Shown piece after piece: positions 26,713-34,714 of a DNA stretch of 64,000 bases. Origin of the DNA: Ardenticatenaceae bacterium. GTDB taxonomy: Bacteria > Chloroflexota > Anaerolineae > Promineifilales > Promineifilaceae. A model generated the notes under the pieces. The model did not search any database. It saw only the letters and a program-made list of their open reading frames with translations, and was not told the origin of the DNA. Each line of letters starts with the position of its first letter. The stretch's first letter is position 1. The stretch spans positions 248,001 through 312,000 of the forward strand of contig JACKCC010000013.1 of NCBI GenBank assembly GCA_020634245.1, given 5' to 3'. The translations under genes were made by a program, and so were the position numbers.

Positions 26713-26967
26713 TCAGATACGTTCAGCTTCGTTACGTAAACGGGTACGCCAGGCCAGATGCAGCATGAAGGCGAACACGGCCGTTCCCGCAAAAACCAGC
26801 CAATGAATCCAGTCTGTCAGCCAGATGAACAGCGCCGTTATTAACACAGTTGCCAACAGGCTGGCCAGAAAATGGCGTAACGGCCGTTTCCCCGGCACAT
26901 CACGCCAGATAAGAACCAGCAGCCATCCCCAAACCAGTCCCATGCCCACACTGCCGGTCAACGTCAC
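26713..26967 (-). CDS. small two/three-helix membrane protein in CHAT operon
   Basis: An 84-residue protein starting with GTG at 26967, just four bases after the stop of the metallopeptidase-like gene, with GAGGTG as ribosome-binding site. Hydrophobic stretches are MGLVWGWLLVLIW, FLASLLATVLITALFIWL and WLVFAGTAVFAFMLHLAW. Positive residues (RDVPGKRP, RTRLRNEAER) suggest an inside loop and tail. No family is recognised. It is tightly spaced with both neighbours. Confidence 0.65.
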   Translation of the reverse strand: MTLTGSVGMGLVWGWLLVLIWRDVPGKRPLRHFLASLLATVLITALFIWLTDWIHWLVFAGTAVFAFMLHLAWRTRLRNEAERI

Positions 26968-26970
26968 TGG

Positions 26971-28812
26971 TTACACCTCACGAAACTGTTCAAAAATGCG
27001 CACGGCCGTTTCCGAATCCGGCGCACGCACCACCAACGAATCACTGCCAACCTGCCCCAAACAAATGACATCGGCCGCACCGGCCACACATTGCAAACCC
27101 GACAAACGCGTCTCGTCTGTTGCTGCAAACAAATAAGCCGGATACTGGGGAAAAATAGCAGCAAACTCCGCCTTATCCTGATCCGAATCCCAGGCCAGGC
27201 GCAGCACCATCACCAACGCATCATCCGATTCATTCCAGTAGACTGCATAACGATCCCCATCCCAGCCGGATGCCGCCAATTCAACACTATTCGCATCTAA
27301 CTGCTGGCTCAAATACTGCCGCAAATAAAACTCGCCAAACGTATCTTCATCCAGCTGTTCCCAGCCTGCCCCCAACGTAGTTGTAAGCGGCGGCAGAGCC
27401 ACAATTTGGGGCGTATCACCGGCCAAATACTGTTCCGGATGCAAGATTTGTTCCGTCGATTGGGGCAAATTATTCCAGGCATCGTCAATGGCCGCCAATC
27501 CACCCTGTTGGTAAAGCGCCAGAACAAAATCAAACCCGGCGGTGTAGGGAAAAGAAATATCGTTGACCAAAAAAGCGGGAAAATCAGACAACTGCTGGCT
27601 GCCGGCTTGCGCTTCCTGCACAATATCCGCCACGGCTTCGGGAGGGATGTCGCTGCTCGCCAGGTACAGCCCTTCAATCAACGAAGCATGCCCTTCTACC
27701 AGGGCGCGGAAAGCAACGGCCGCATCCGAATCCAGATTGACGTCGTTAAGCCGCTCCAGATCATAGTTCTGATCTTGCAGGGCATGGACAAATTCATGAG
27801 CATGAGTTAACTGCTCGTTGAATCCTAAGACTTCATCGTCGCTGACCACGACAAATTCAGCCGTTTCGGCGTCATAAAAACCCAGCACGCCCTGGCTGTA
27901 GAGGTCAACCAACGCCCCGGACAAATCATAATCAGCGGCGACAAAATCAAAAGCGCTCAACGTCAAAACGTCACGCCGCACCGCTTCTGGGCTGGCAACC
28001 TCGGCAAAATCAGCATCGAGACGGACGCCTAACTGCTCGCGGGTTAACAAAGTCGGCTCAATGGGCGCCAGCGGTGACAGGCCAGAAAGGTCGATGACGG
28101 CCGTTTCTATGTCTTGCCGAATCTGCGCATTTAACGCATCAATGTTGATCAACTGGAATGTAATTTCTTGTGGTTCAGCGGCTTTGCCCGCCGTGTTGAT
28201 AGCCATGACACTGATCGTATGCTCGCCGGTTCCCGTGGGCCGCCAGCTTTGCTGATGGACAAAAACCGGTTCGTCCTGGCCATCCAGATCCGTCGTTGGT
28301 TGGCCATCGAGGGTCAGGTTGACGGCCGTTATCCCCGCCGGATCATACACCACCACCAGCACGTCAACCGGCTCATCTGGCGGCAAAACGTCGTTTGCTT
28401 CCGGTTTTACGATTTTGATGAAGGGAAATTGGGCTTTCAGCGTCTCGTTTTCGATTTGCAGTTCGGCCAGACCGGCGGTGGCATCGGCCAGTTGATTGGT
28501 CAGGGTTTCGTTGTTGGATTGGAGAACGGCCGTTTCCTCATCACTTTTCACCAGTTCCCCTGCCAGAGTCATCTCATTGGCCTGGGCTGTAGCCAGAGCG
28601 GCCCCCGTTGCCTCCCGCGTGCCCTCCGCTGCCGTCAATGCCAACCCTGTTTCGGCTAAATCCTGGCGCAAGGTGTCAGATACGGCCGTTAACGCAGACG
28701 TCTGATTCACCAGTTCTCGCTGCCGCGCAAAGAGGAAAAAAAAGGCAGCCACCGCCACCAATAACAACATCACAAACGTCAGCAGGATACCGGTAAATGT
28801 AGATGATTTCAT
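26971..28812 (-). CDS. membrane-anchored coiled-coil protein with HExxH metallopeptidase-like domain
   Basis: About 613 residues. There is one N-terminal membrane anchor (residues ~8-30), then a long coiled coil rich in Leu/Ala/Glu to about 135. An Ig-like beta domain covers ~145-230 (FIKIVKPEANDVLPPDEPVDV...). A C-terminal domain has HEFVHALQDQNYDLE and, downstream, RALVEGHASLIEGLY, which fit a zinc peptidase of gluzincin type (HExxH plus Glu). Substrate is unknown. It is the first gene of the four-gene operon ending in CHAT, so it could be an envelope sensor or processing protease for that module. ATG 28812 is chosen; no clear ribosome-binding site is seen. Confidence 0.72.
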   Translation of the reverse strand: MKSSTFTGILLTFVMLLLVAVAAFFFLFARQRELVNQTSALTAVSDTLRQDLAETGLALTAAEGTREATGAALATAQANEMTLAGELVKSDEETAVLQSNNETLTNQLADATAGLAELQIENETLKAQFPFIKIVKPEANDVLPPDEPVDVLVVVYDPAGITAVNLTLDGQPTTDLDGQDEPVFVHQQSWRPTGTGEHTISVMAINTAGKAAEPQEITFQLINIDALNAQIRQDIETAVIDLSGLSPLAPIEPTLLTREQLGVRLDADFAEVASPEAVRRDVLTLSAFDFVAADYDLSGALVDLYSQGVLGFYDAETAEFVVVSDDEVLGFNEQLTHAHEFVHALQDQNYDLERLNDVNLDSDAAVAFRALVEGHASLIEGLYLASSDIPPEAVADIVQEAQAGSQQLSDFPAFLVNDISFPYTAGFDFVLALYQQGGLAAIDDAWNNLPQSTEQILHPEQYLAGDTPQIVALPPLTTTLGAGWEQLDEDTFGEFYLRQYLSQQLDANSVELAASGWDGDRYAVYWNESDDALVMVLRLAWDSDQDKAEFAAIFPQYPAYLFAATDETRLSGLQCVAGAADVICLGQVGSDSLVVRAPDSETAVRIFEQFREV

Positions 28813-29103
28813 CAAAGTTGGTTTTGTGGGAACTTCTTAGGCAACAGTCATTTTTGAAGTGACTGTCACCTGATAGGTGTGGTTTTCAAAAATTCACAGA
28901 TTTTTCGATCAATCTCTGCCTGTAATCACTTATAATGACGCTCGAACACATGAAATCAATAGATTCATGATTTCCCTGAATGCTACACGAGGATAGATCG
29001 TGGGTCAAGCATATGTTTATCATTCGTCATGCGTCAGGCGTCAAATTGTACGCATGATAACATGACGAATGACAAAATGACGCATGACGAATAGGAGATA
29101 ACG
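28813..29103. other. divergent intergenic region with two repeat units
   Basis: No gene is seen. It holds the GTGACTGTCAC palindrome at 28843-28869, an AT-rich stretch with TATAAT at 28931-28936 but no convincing -35, and the GACGCATGACG palindrome at 29018-29098, which ends two bases before the lipoprotein's ribosome-binding site. Confidence 0.55.
28843..28869. repeat. GTGACAGTCAC palindrome family, copy 2
   Basis: AACAGTCATTTTTGAAGTGACTGTCACCTG pairs within itself around TTTTGA. It shares TAGGCAA on the flank with the copies at 32965 and 58412. Confidence 0.65.
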
Positions 29104-29808
29104 ATGAAACACAACAAACTGACTTTAATCATACTCATGACTTTATTTATTTTACCGGCGCTGGCCTGTGGCGGCATCAGCGTACCTAAGGTAGATGAAC
29201 TGGCCGGTCAGGCTGCCGACGCCGCCACCAAAGCGGCCGAAGCCGCCGCAACGGCCGTTATCGTCGCCCAGCAAGTTGCCAGCAGTGAACAGGTGCAAAG
29301 TTTGGAAGCCACGGCCGTTGCCGCCGCCACCTCCCTGGCCAACACCAACATTGAACTGCCCGAAAACAGCAGCCTGCGCCAGAAATTCAGCAACGCCCAG
29401 CCCGACGCCAACGGCAACATCACCATCACCGTTACCGATGCCGAAATGAACGAAGCCATCCAGATGAAGCAGGCCGCCGCCGAACAAGCCGGTCAGGAAC
29501 AGCCTTTACAGGGCACGATGGTTACTTTTACCGGCGGCAACATCGTCTTAACCGGCAGCATCGCCACCCCCATCACTGCCCAACTAACCGCCACCTTCCG
29601 CCCCTACGTCGCCAACGGCATCCTGCAATTTGAAGTCGTCAGCGCCAGTCTGGGCAGCATCAACGTCCCTACTGCCCTGCTTTCCGCTTCCCAGGCCACC
29701 CTCAACAGCACCCTCAATGAAGCAATGGGCAATCTACCGGCCAACTACACCCTGCAAGATGTCCTCATGGGCGAAGGCACGATGACCATTTACGCCCACA
29801 AACAATAA
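29104..29808 (+). CDS. lipoprotein, unknown function
   Basis: A 234-residue protein with a lipoprotein signal peptide: basic MKHNK, a hydrophobic core, and the lipobox LPALACGG with Cys22. The mature part starts with an Ala-rich helix (DAATKAAEAAATAV), then a beta-rich domain with TMVTFTGGNIVLTGSIATPI repeating strand-turn-strand, ending LMGEGTMTIYAHKQ. That pattern resembles small lipid-binding beta domains (LmeA/DUF2993-like), but this is only a resemblance. It is divergent from the CHAT operon across a repeat-filled spacer. Confidence 0.7.
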   Translation: MKHNKLTLIILMTLFILPALACGGISVPKVDELAGQAADAATKAAEAAATAVIVAQQVASSEQVQSLEATAVAAATSLANTNIELPENSSLRQKFSNAQPDANGNITITVTDAEMNEAIQMKQAAAEQAGQEQPLQGTMVTFTGGNIVLTGSIATPITAQLTATFRPYVANGILQFEVVSASLGSINVPTALLSASQATLNSTLNEAMGNLPANYTLQDVLMGEGTMTIYAHKQ

Positions 29809-29812
29809 ATTG

Positions 29813-30165
29813 CAGGGGCGACCCTTGTGGTCGCCCAAAATTGGGCGGGCACAAGACCTGCCCCTACTGGACATATCCCTCATCGTAGGGGCGAGGCGGT
29901 TGGCCATGATTTACCGAAAAACGGACGGCCGTTCCCCTCCAACCGCCTCGCCCGCCCTTCCAACCACCACCACCCAACGAAAAACAAACGGCCGTTCCCC
30001 ACGGGCGCGGCAATCGGTGACCAAACCATTCGTTTTACCCCCCCCATTCTGGCCGATTGCCGCGCCCCTACCATCATCAACCCATGTTGCGGGAAATCCC
30101 ATTCCCGCAACAAGACAACCGCCAAAATTTTTGGCGATCCGCGCCGCAGGCGCGGATGATCAGAG
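29813..30165. repeat. array of five or more stem-loops between convergent genes
   Basis: In order: a GGGGCGACCCTTGTGG-type unit (29813-29868); GGGGCGAGGCGGTTGG against CCAACCGCCTCGCCC (29889-29954); GGGCGCGGCAATCGG against CCGATTGCCGCGCCC (30003-30066); GTTGCGGGAA against TTCCCGCAAC (30083-30118); then GCCAAAATTTTTGGC and ATCCGCGCC/GGCGCGGAT (30120-30158). Two ACGGCCGT copies are in the second loop. No ORF here looks real. Confidence 0.7.
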
Positions 30166-30183
30166 ATTCAGAGATCAGAGGCG

Positions 30184-32922
30184 TCAGAGGCCAGAGATAA
30201 ACGGGGACACCACCACCCGCACACCCCTGGCGAGGAAGTGCCTGAGGTCCGGGAGGTTCCTGAGGCGGGCGGCAGCCGAGACACTGTCTTTGTCCTGCCA
30301 AAAAGAGCCTCCTTTCAAGCGGTGTCCCCACTCAACTTTGTCCTGGCACCATTCCCACACATTCCCGCTCATATCCTGGATGCCCCCTTCGGCAGCCCCA
30401 GCGGGGAAGCCGCCCACCGCCGTGGGGCGGCCAATGCCTGCTTCTGTGGAGTTTACAATCCCGTCCCGCCAATCATTCCCCCAGGGATAAATGCGGTTAT
30501 CGGTATGCCGTGCCGCCCGTTCCCATTCCGCTTCGGTGGGCAGGCGATAATTTTTGCCCGTCTTTTCGGCCAGCCAGTGGGCATAAGCCGCCGCTTCGTA
30601 CCAGCTAATCCCCACCACCGGCTGGTTGGGCGAATTAAACTGCGGGTCATTCCAGTAACGCGGCTCAGTCCAGCCATCACGTTCTTTGTAACGCCAGCCA
30701 TCCTTTGTCCAACAGTGCCGCCACTTGTCCGTATAACCGCCATCAGCCACAAAAAACCGAAATTGAGCATGGGTGACCGGGTATTGGGCAATCTGGTACG
30801 GCGCAGGAATCGTCACCGGCTCATAATTCTTGCCCATGCCAAACGTCAGGCCATCCTCAATCGCAATCAGCACCGGTTCCAATGTACAAACACCAGCCCG
30901 CGGGTCGCCCAGCCAGCCCAGCGCCGCCCCCGCCTCGGCCCGCTGCACCGGCGTCAGCGCCCCCGTTTCTAGCAGCGCCGCCAACTGGGTTTGCAATTCC
31001 GGCAGCAGCTCCTCCGCCACCTCATTGTCGGCCAGATTCTCCCGCCCCACAATCAACCCCATCTCCGCCGCCCGCCACACCCGGTACCAGCCCGCTTCAT
31101 CATCCGCCGCCGGGGTACGCTTTGGCAAAATCCGCTCCATCGCCAGGATCACCATTTCCCGGTTATTCTTGTTGTGTACCAACACCCCGGCCGCCAGATT
31201 CAACACCTCGCGCCACGTATCCCCCTGCGCCGCCAACTCCGGTCCCAATTTACGCAGCTTCAACCCCGGCGTCAGGTAACAGGCCGCCAAGTACTCCTGG
31301 AACGTCCGGTGCGGGAACGTATACACCCGGTCGGTCACGCCCCCTTTCCCCACCAACAAATGCGCCCGCCGCTCCGTGTAAGCCAAAAACTGCTCCGCTT
31401 TGGCCCAACTGCCCAAATGCTGCCGGGCAATCGCCATTAAATCCGTCTCCGCAATATCGGCCCCCTCATCCCCATCAATATTTTCCTTGTGCGCCTGCCA
31501 CGCAATCTCCCACAACAGCCGCTCCAAATCCTCCTGGCTGATGGCCAGTTCCGCCAATTCGCTGGGCAGTTCACTTTGGGCGTCCTGCTCCTTGTGCCGC
31601 TGCCAGCGCAGCAGCAGCGCCTCCACGCAAGCCTGGTACAGCTTGGCCCGCTCATCCGGCAGCGTCCCGTAAAACGTCTGCACAATGGCCATAATCGTCA
31701 GCAGCATCGGGTTTTCGGCCAACGGCTGCAGCTGCGGCCGCTGCGCCGCCGTCTGCAAACTGGCCGCCATATTATCAGCCTTCTCCTGATTCATTTCGCC
31801 CAATCCGGCCAACGCCCCATACCAACGGCCGATAAACGCCTCGATTTGCGCCTCGTCCAAAGCGCGCAGCGTCTTCACCGGCACGCCCGCCGGCGCTTCC
31901 GCCGCCGTAAACGACAGCACCCGGCAAGTCGTCACCCAACGGCTGCTGCCGCCCACCCCATTCGCCAAATTGGCCACTGCCCGCCAGATGCGCCCCCGCT
32001 CTGGCACCGGCACCTCATCCACCCCATCCAGCAAAAAGATGATGCGCCCCTGTTCTAGCAAACGTTGCAGCGCCGGTAACGCACTGGCCAGCCCATCCCG
32101 TTCCAACTGCCCCCCGGCATAGTCCCACAATGCCAGCGGCGAATCCGGGTCAAACTGGGAACGGGCAAACTCGCGCAGTTCAATGTAAATGGGCACCGGC
32201 GGCGTCAGCACCCACTGCTGTTCTTGCAGTTCATCCGCCTCAAAATGCTTCTCCAAATGGGATTCCCGGCTGTAGACAATCTCGCTCTCCTCCGCCTGGA
32301 ACTGCTTAACGCCCACTGGCCAGGCCAAATTTTCCAGCCAATTTCCGCCCGGTTCCAGCCAATGCTGCGCCAAAATGTGGGCCAGGTAACGCAGCAGCGT
32401 CGATTTCCCGGAACCGGGATCGCCCAGCAAAATAAGCTGCTGGTTGGCGTGGATGTGGGCCAAAATCGCGTTGAAAAACAGATGCTCTTTGTAAGCCGTG
32501 TTTGTTTCGTCGCGGCGCACCTGGTAGGCAAAATCGCCGTTCAAATTGATGAACACCTGCCGCAGCGACAGATGGGCGCTCTCCCGCCCCTGCGGGTCCA
32601 GCGGTACCAAGGGCAGGCGGCTGCTGCGCCGTAATATCAATTCCAGGTAAGGGCGCAGTTCCGGCTCCGCCGCAATCGGTTCATAATCCGCTGTCGCTTC
32701 AGCCGCCGTTGGCCACGCGGCCTTCGGGCGCAGCCGCCGCCCCCATTCAATCAAATCGGCCAGCCGCTCTTGCCGCCGCAGCAAATGAATCAACTCGCGC
32801 GCCTGCCCGCTGATGCCCCCTTCCGGCAGCTCATCAAAATTGACCCCCAACTCGTGGCAAAGCGTTTTCAGTTCATCCCGATTGAAATGGGTGGTTAAAA
32901 GTTGCAGTAATTGGCTCATCAT
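30184..32922 (-). CDS. EAD-NACHT-FGE (SUMF1-like) STAND ATPase
   Basis: A 912-residue protein. Residues 1-66 (LLTTHFNRDELKTLCHELGV, then ARELIHLLRRQERLADLI) match effector-associated domains, death-fold-like adaptors of bacterial conflict systems. A NACHT NTPase follows, with Walker A LLGDPGSGKSTLL near 168 and Walker B IIFLLDGVDEVP near 295, then helical STAND regions. The end (~680-905) is an FGE-sulfatase/C-type-lectin-like domain with QYPVTHAQFRFF, RLPTEAEWERAAR, YPWG, DMSGNVWEWCQD and GVRVVV. This is the plan of a sensor (FGE), switch (NACHT) and adaptor (EAD). ATG 32922 or 32919 starts it. There is no ACGGCCGT copy in the gene. Confidence 0.88.
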   Translation of the reverse strand: MMSQLLQLLTTHFNRDELKTLCHELGVNFDELPEGGISGQARELIHLLRRQERLADLIEWGRRLRPKAAWPTAAEATADYEPIAAEPELRPYLELILRRSSRLPLVPLDPQGRESAHLSLRQVFINLNGDFAYQVRRDETNTAYKEHLFFNAILAHIHANQQLILLGDPGSGKSTLLRYLAHILAQHWLEPGGNWLENLAWPVGVKQFQAEESEIVYSRESHLEKHFEADELQEQQWVLTPPVPIYIELREFARSQFDPDSPLALWDYAGGQLERDGLASALPALQRLLEQGRIIFLLDGVDEVPVPERGRIWRAVANLANGVGGSSRWVTTCRVLSFTAAEAPAGVPVKTLRALDEAQIEAFIGRWYGALAGLGEMNQEKADNMAASLQTAAQRPQLQPLAENPMLLTIMAIVQTFYGTLPDERAKLYQACVEALLLRWQRHKEQDAQSELPSELAELAISQEDLERLLWEIAWQAHKENIDGDEGADIAETDLMAIARQHLGSWAKAEQFLAYTERRAHLLVGKGGVTDRVYTFPHRTFQEYLAACYLTPGLKLRKLGPELAAQGDTWREVLNLAAGVLVHNKNNREMVILAMERILPKRTPAADDEAGWYRVWRAAEMGLIVGRENLADNEVAEELLPELQTQLAALLETGALTPVQRAEAGAALGWLGDPRAGVCTLEPVLIAIEDGLTFGMGKNYEPVTIPAPYQIAQYPVTHAQFRFFVADGGYTDKWRHCWTKDGWRYKERDGWTEPRYWNDPQFNSPNQPVVGISWYEAAAYAHWLAEKTGKNYRLPTEAEWERAARHTDNRIYPWGNDWRDGIVNSTEAGIGRPTAVGGFPAGAAEGGIQDMSGNVWEWCQDKVEWGHRLKGGSFWQDKDSVSAAARLRNLPDLRHFLARGVRVVVSPFISGL

Positions 32923-33351
32923 TCGTCTCTCATTGTCAGGCAGGAACAAAGGTTTCGCTTCAATGTGACAGTCACTTTGGAAGTGACTATCACATCCAGG
33001 CAAATGGTAGCATAAAACACCCGCAAAATGAAACGCACAACTTGTCATTCTGAGCGCAGCGAAGAATCCCAATGGCCTGTGATGAGTACGCTAGAGGGAT
33101 GCCTCGGCGGACCTCGGCATGACATCTCTTCCAGCTTCTACTAATTCCTTAAAACCGTCTCATAATCCGCACCCATCTCCTTCCCGATAGTTTTTGACAG
33201 AAAACCAATCTTATAAATACGTGTTGTAGCCAACGGAAATTGACAAAAAGATTTGAAACCGTCTTGCTGCGGCGGGTGTCCCACCGTACCGCCCATGGCA
33301 CGGTCAGGAGACCGGCCATAGCGTAAAGCAAATCATGAAGGAAGGTGAACT
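32923..33351. other. intergenic region upstream of EAD-NACHT gene and mvaA
   Basis: No gene is seen. It contains the GTGACAGTCAC palindrome (32961-33003), a dispersed TTGTCATTCTGAGCGCAGCG unit whose partner half (GCCTCGGCGGACCTCGGCATGACA) is at 33101-33124, and TTTTTGACAGAAAACCAATCTTATAAAT near 33190-33215, which has promoter-like hexamers at non-ideal spacing. GC-rich hairpins at 33285-33325 precede the mvaA ribosome-binding site. Confidence 0.5.
32961..33003. repeat. GTGACAGTCAC palindrome family, copy 3
   Basis: CAATGTGACAGTCACTTTGG then AAGTGACTATCACATCCAGG and CAA. It differs from the 58409-58451 copy at only four positions over 43 bases, including the non-palindromic flanks, so the repeated unit is longer than the hairpin. 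Confidence 0.8.
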
Positions 33352-34626
33352 TTGAGCGAACGCTCCTCACGACTACCGGGATTCTACAAACTATCATTGG
33401 CCGAACGGGTCGAAACCATCGCTGAATGGGCCAATCTAACCGGCGACGAAAAAGCGATCCTGGTGGATCGCGGCCTGAAGGCCGACCAGGCTGATATGAT
33501 GATTGAAAATGCCCTGGGCACATTTGAACTGCCACTGGGCATTGCCGCGAACTTTCAGATCAACGGCCGTGACTACCTCATCCCCATGGCCGTGGAAGAA
33601 CCGAGCGTTCTGGCGGCCATCAGCCACGCGGCCAAACTCATCCGCGCCGGGGGCGGCTTCCACACAGAGGCGACGGAACCGGTGATGATTGGCCAGATTC
33701 AGGTGCTGGACGTGCCCGATATGGACGCCGCTGTGTCCGCCATCGAAACCCACAAAGCCGACCTCATGGCCATCGCCGACACCAGCGACCCGATCATCCT
33801 CAAATTTGGCGGCGGCGCGCGGGACATCATTCCCCGCGTCTTCCCGGACACGCCGGTCGGCCCGATGCTCATCGTCCACCTGCACTTCGACACCCGCGAC
33901 GCGATGGGGGCTAACGCCATCAACACGGCTCTGGAACGACTGGCGCCGCGCATTGCTGAACTGACAAACGGCCGTACCAGCCTGCGCATCCTCTCCAATT
34001 TAGCCGACCAACGGCTGGCCACCGCCCGCTGCACCATCCCCGCTGACCAACTGGCCGTGCCCGGCATGTCCGGCACGGAAGCGGCGCGGCGCATCGAGGA
34101 AGCCAACGCCTTCGCCATCGTCGATCCCTACCGGGCGGCGACACACAACAAAGGCATCATGAATGGCATTGATGCGGTGGTCATCGCCACGGGCAACGAC
34201 TGGCGGGCGATTGAGGCCGGGGCACATACCTATGCGAGTAGGAACGGCCGTTACACCTCCCTCACCGACTGGCACGTAGACGAAAACGGCGACCTGTACG
34301 GCGCAATCACCCTGCCCATGGCCGTCGGCATGGTCGGCGGGGCAACCAAAGTCCATCCCACTGCCAGAGTGGCCATGAAAATCCTGGGCGTGAAATCGGC
34401 CCCCGAACTGGCCCAGGTGATGGCTGCCGTCGGCCTGGCCCAAAACCTGGCTGCCATCAAAGCCCTCTCCACCGTCGGCATCCAAAAAGGCCACATGGCC
34501 CTCCATGCCCGGCAGGTGGCTATGGCCGCCGGCGCCAGCAGCGACCAAATCCAACAAATCGCCGACCAACTGGTCGCCGAAAAGAATATCAACGTTAATC
34601 GAGCAAAGGAGCTGCTTGGTAGCTAG
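33352..34626 (+). CDS. mvaA: hydroxymethylglutaryl-CoA reductase, class II type
   Basis: A 424-residue enzyme for the mevalonate step of isoprenoid synthesis. Active-site residues are all present: Glu in AVEEPSVLAA, Lys in THNKGIMNGIDAV, Asp in IATGNDWRA, and His in KGHMALHARQ. It lacks a membrane anchor and matches class II bacterial reductases in length. The start is TTG 33352, with AAGGAAGGTG about six bases upstream. It begins a cluster with an archaeal-type HMG-CoA synthase, a thiolase and a DUF35 protein, so it most likely works in biosynthesis rather than mevalonate degradation. Confidence 0.95.
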   Translation: MSERSSRLPGFYKLSLAERVETIAEWANLTGDEKAILVDRGLKADQADMMIENALGTFELPLGIAANFQINGRDYLIPMAVEEPSVLAAISHAAKLIRAGGGFHTEATEPVMIGQIQVLDVPDMDAAVSAIETHKADLMAIADTSDPIILKFGGGARDIIPRVFPDTPVGPMLIVHLHFDTRDAMGANAINTALERLAPRIAELTNGRTSLRILSNLADQRLATARCTIPADQLAVPGMSGTEAARRIEEANAFAIVDPYRAATHNKGIMNGIDAVVIATGNDWRAIEAGAHTYASRNGRYTSLTDWHVDENGDLYGAITLPMAVGMVGGATKVHPTARVAMKILGVKSAPELAQVMAAVGLAQNLAAIKALSTVGIQKGHMALHARQVAMAAGASSDQIQQIADQLVAEKNINVNRAKELLGS

Positions 34627-34682
34627 TCGCTGGCTGCTGGTCGCTAGTTACCAGCAACCAACCACCAGCAACCAGTAACCAA
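34622..34682. repeat. CTGGTCGCTAGTTACCAGC iterated-word palindrome
   Basis: GTAGCTAGTCGCTGGCTGCTGG and TTACCAGCAACCAACCACCAGC face each other in the mvaA-mvaS spacer. A related phrase (ACCAGTAACCAACAGCC) encodes the tail of the acyltransferase at 43785. Confidence 0.55.
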
Positions 34683-34714
34683 AAATGAACAATTACTCCC
34701 CCAAACAAGGACTC

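Noticed and set aside
30830..32630. Long plus-strand frames opposite the EAD-NACHT gene
   Set aside because: Shadow frames; the minus strand has Walker motifs and domain order that fit a real protein.
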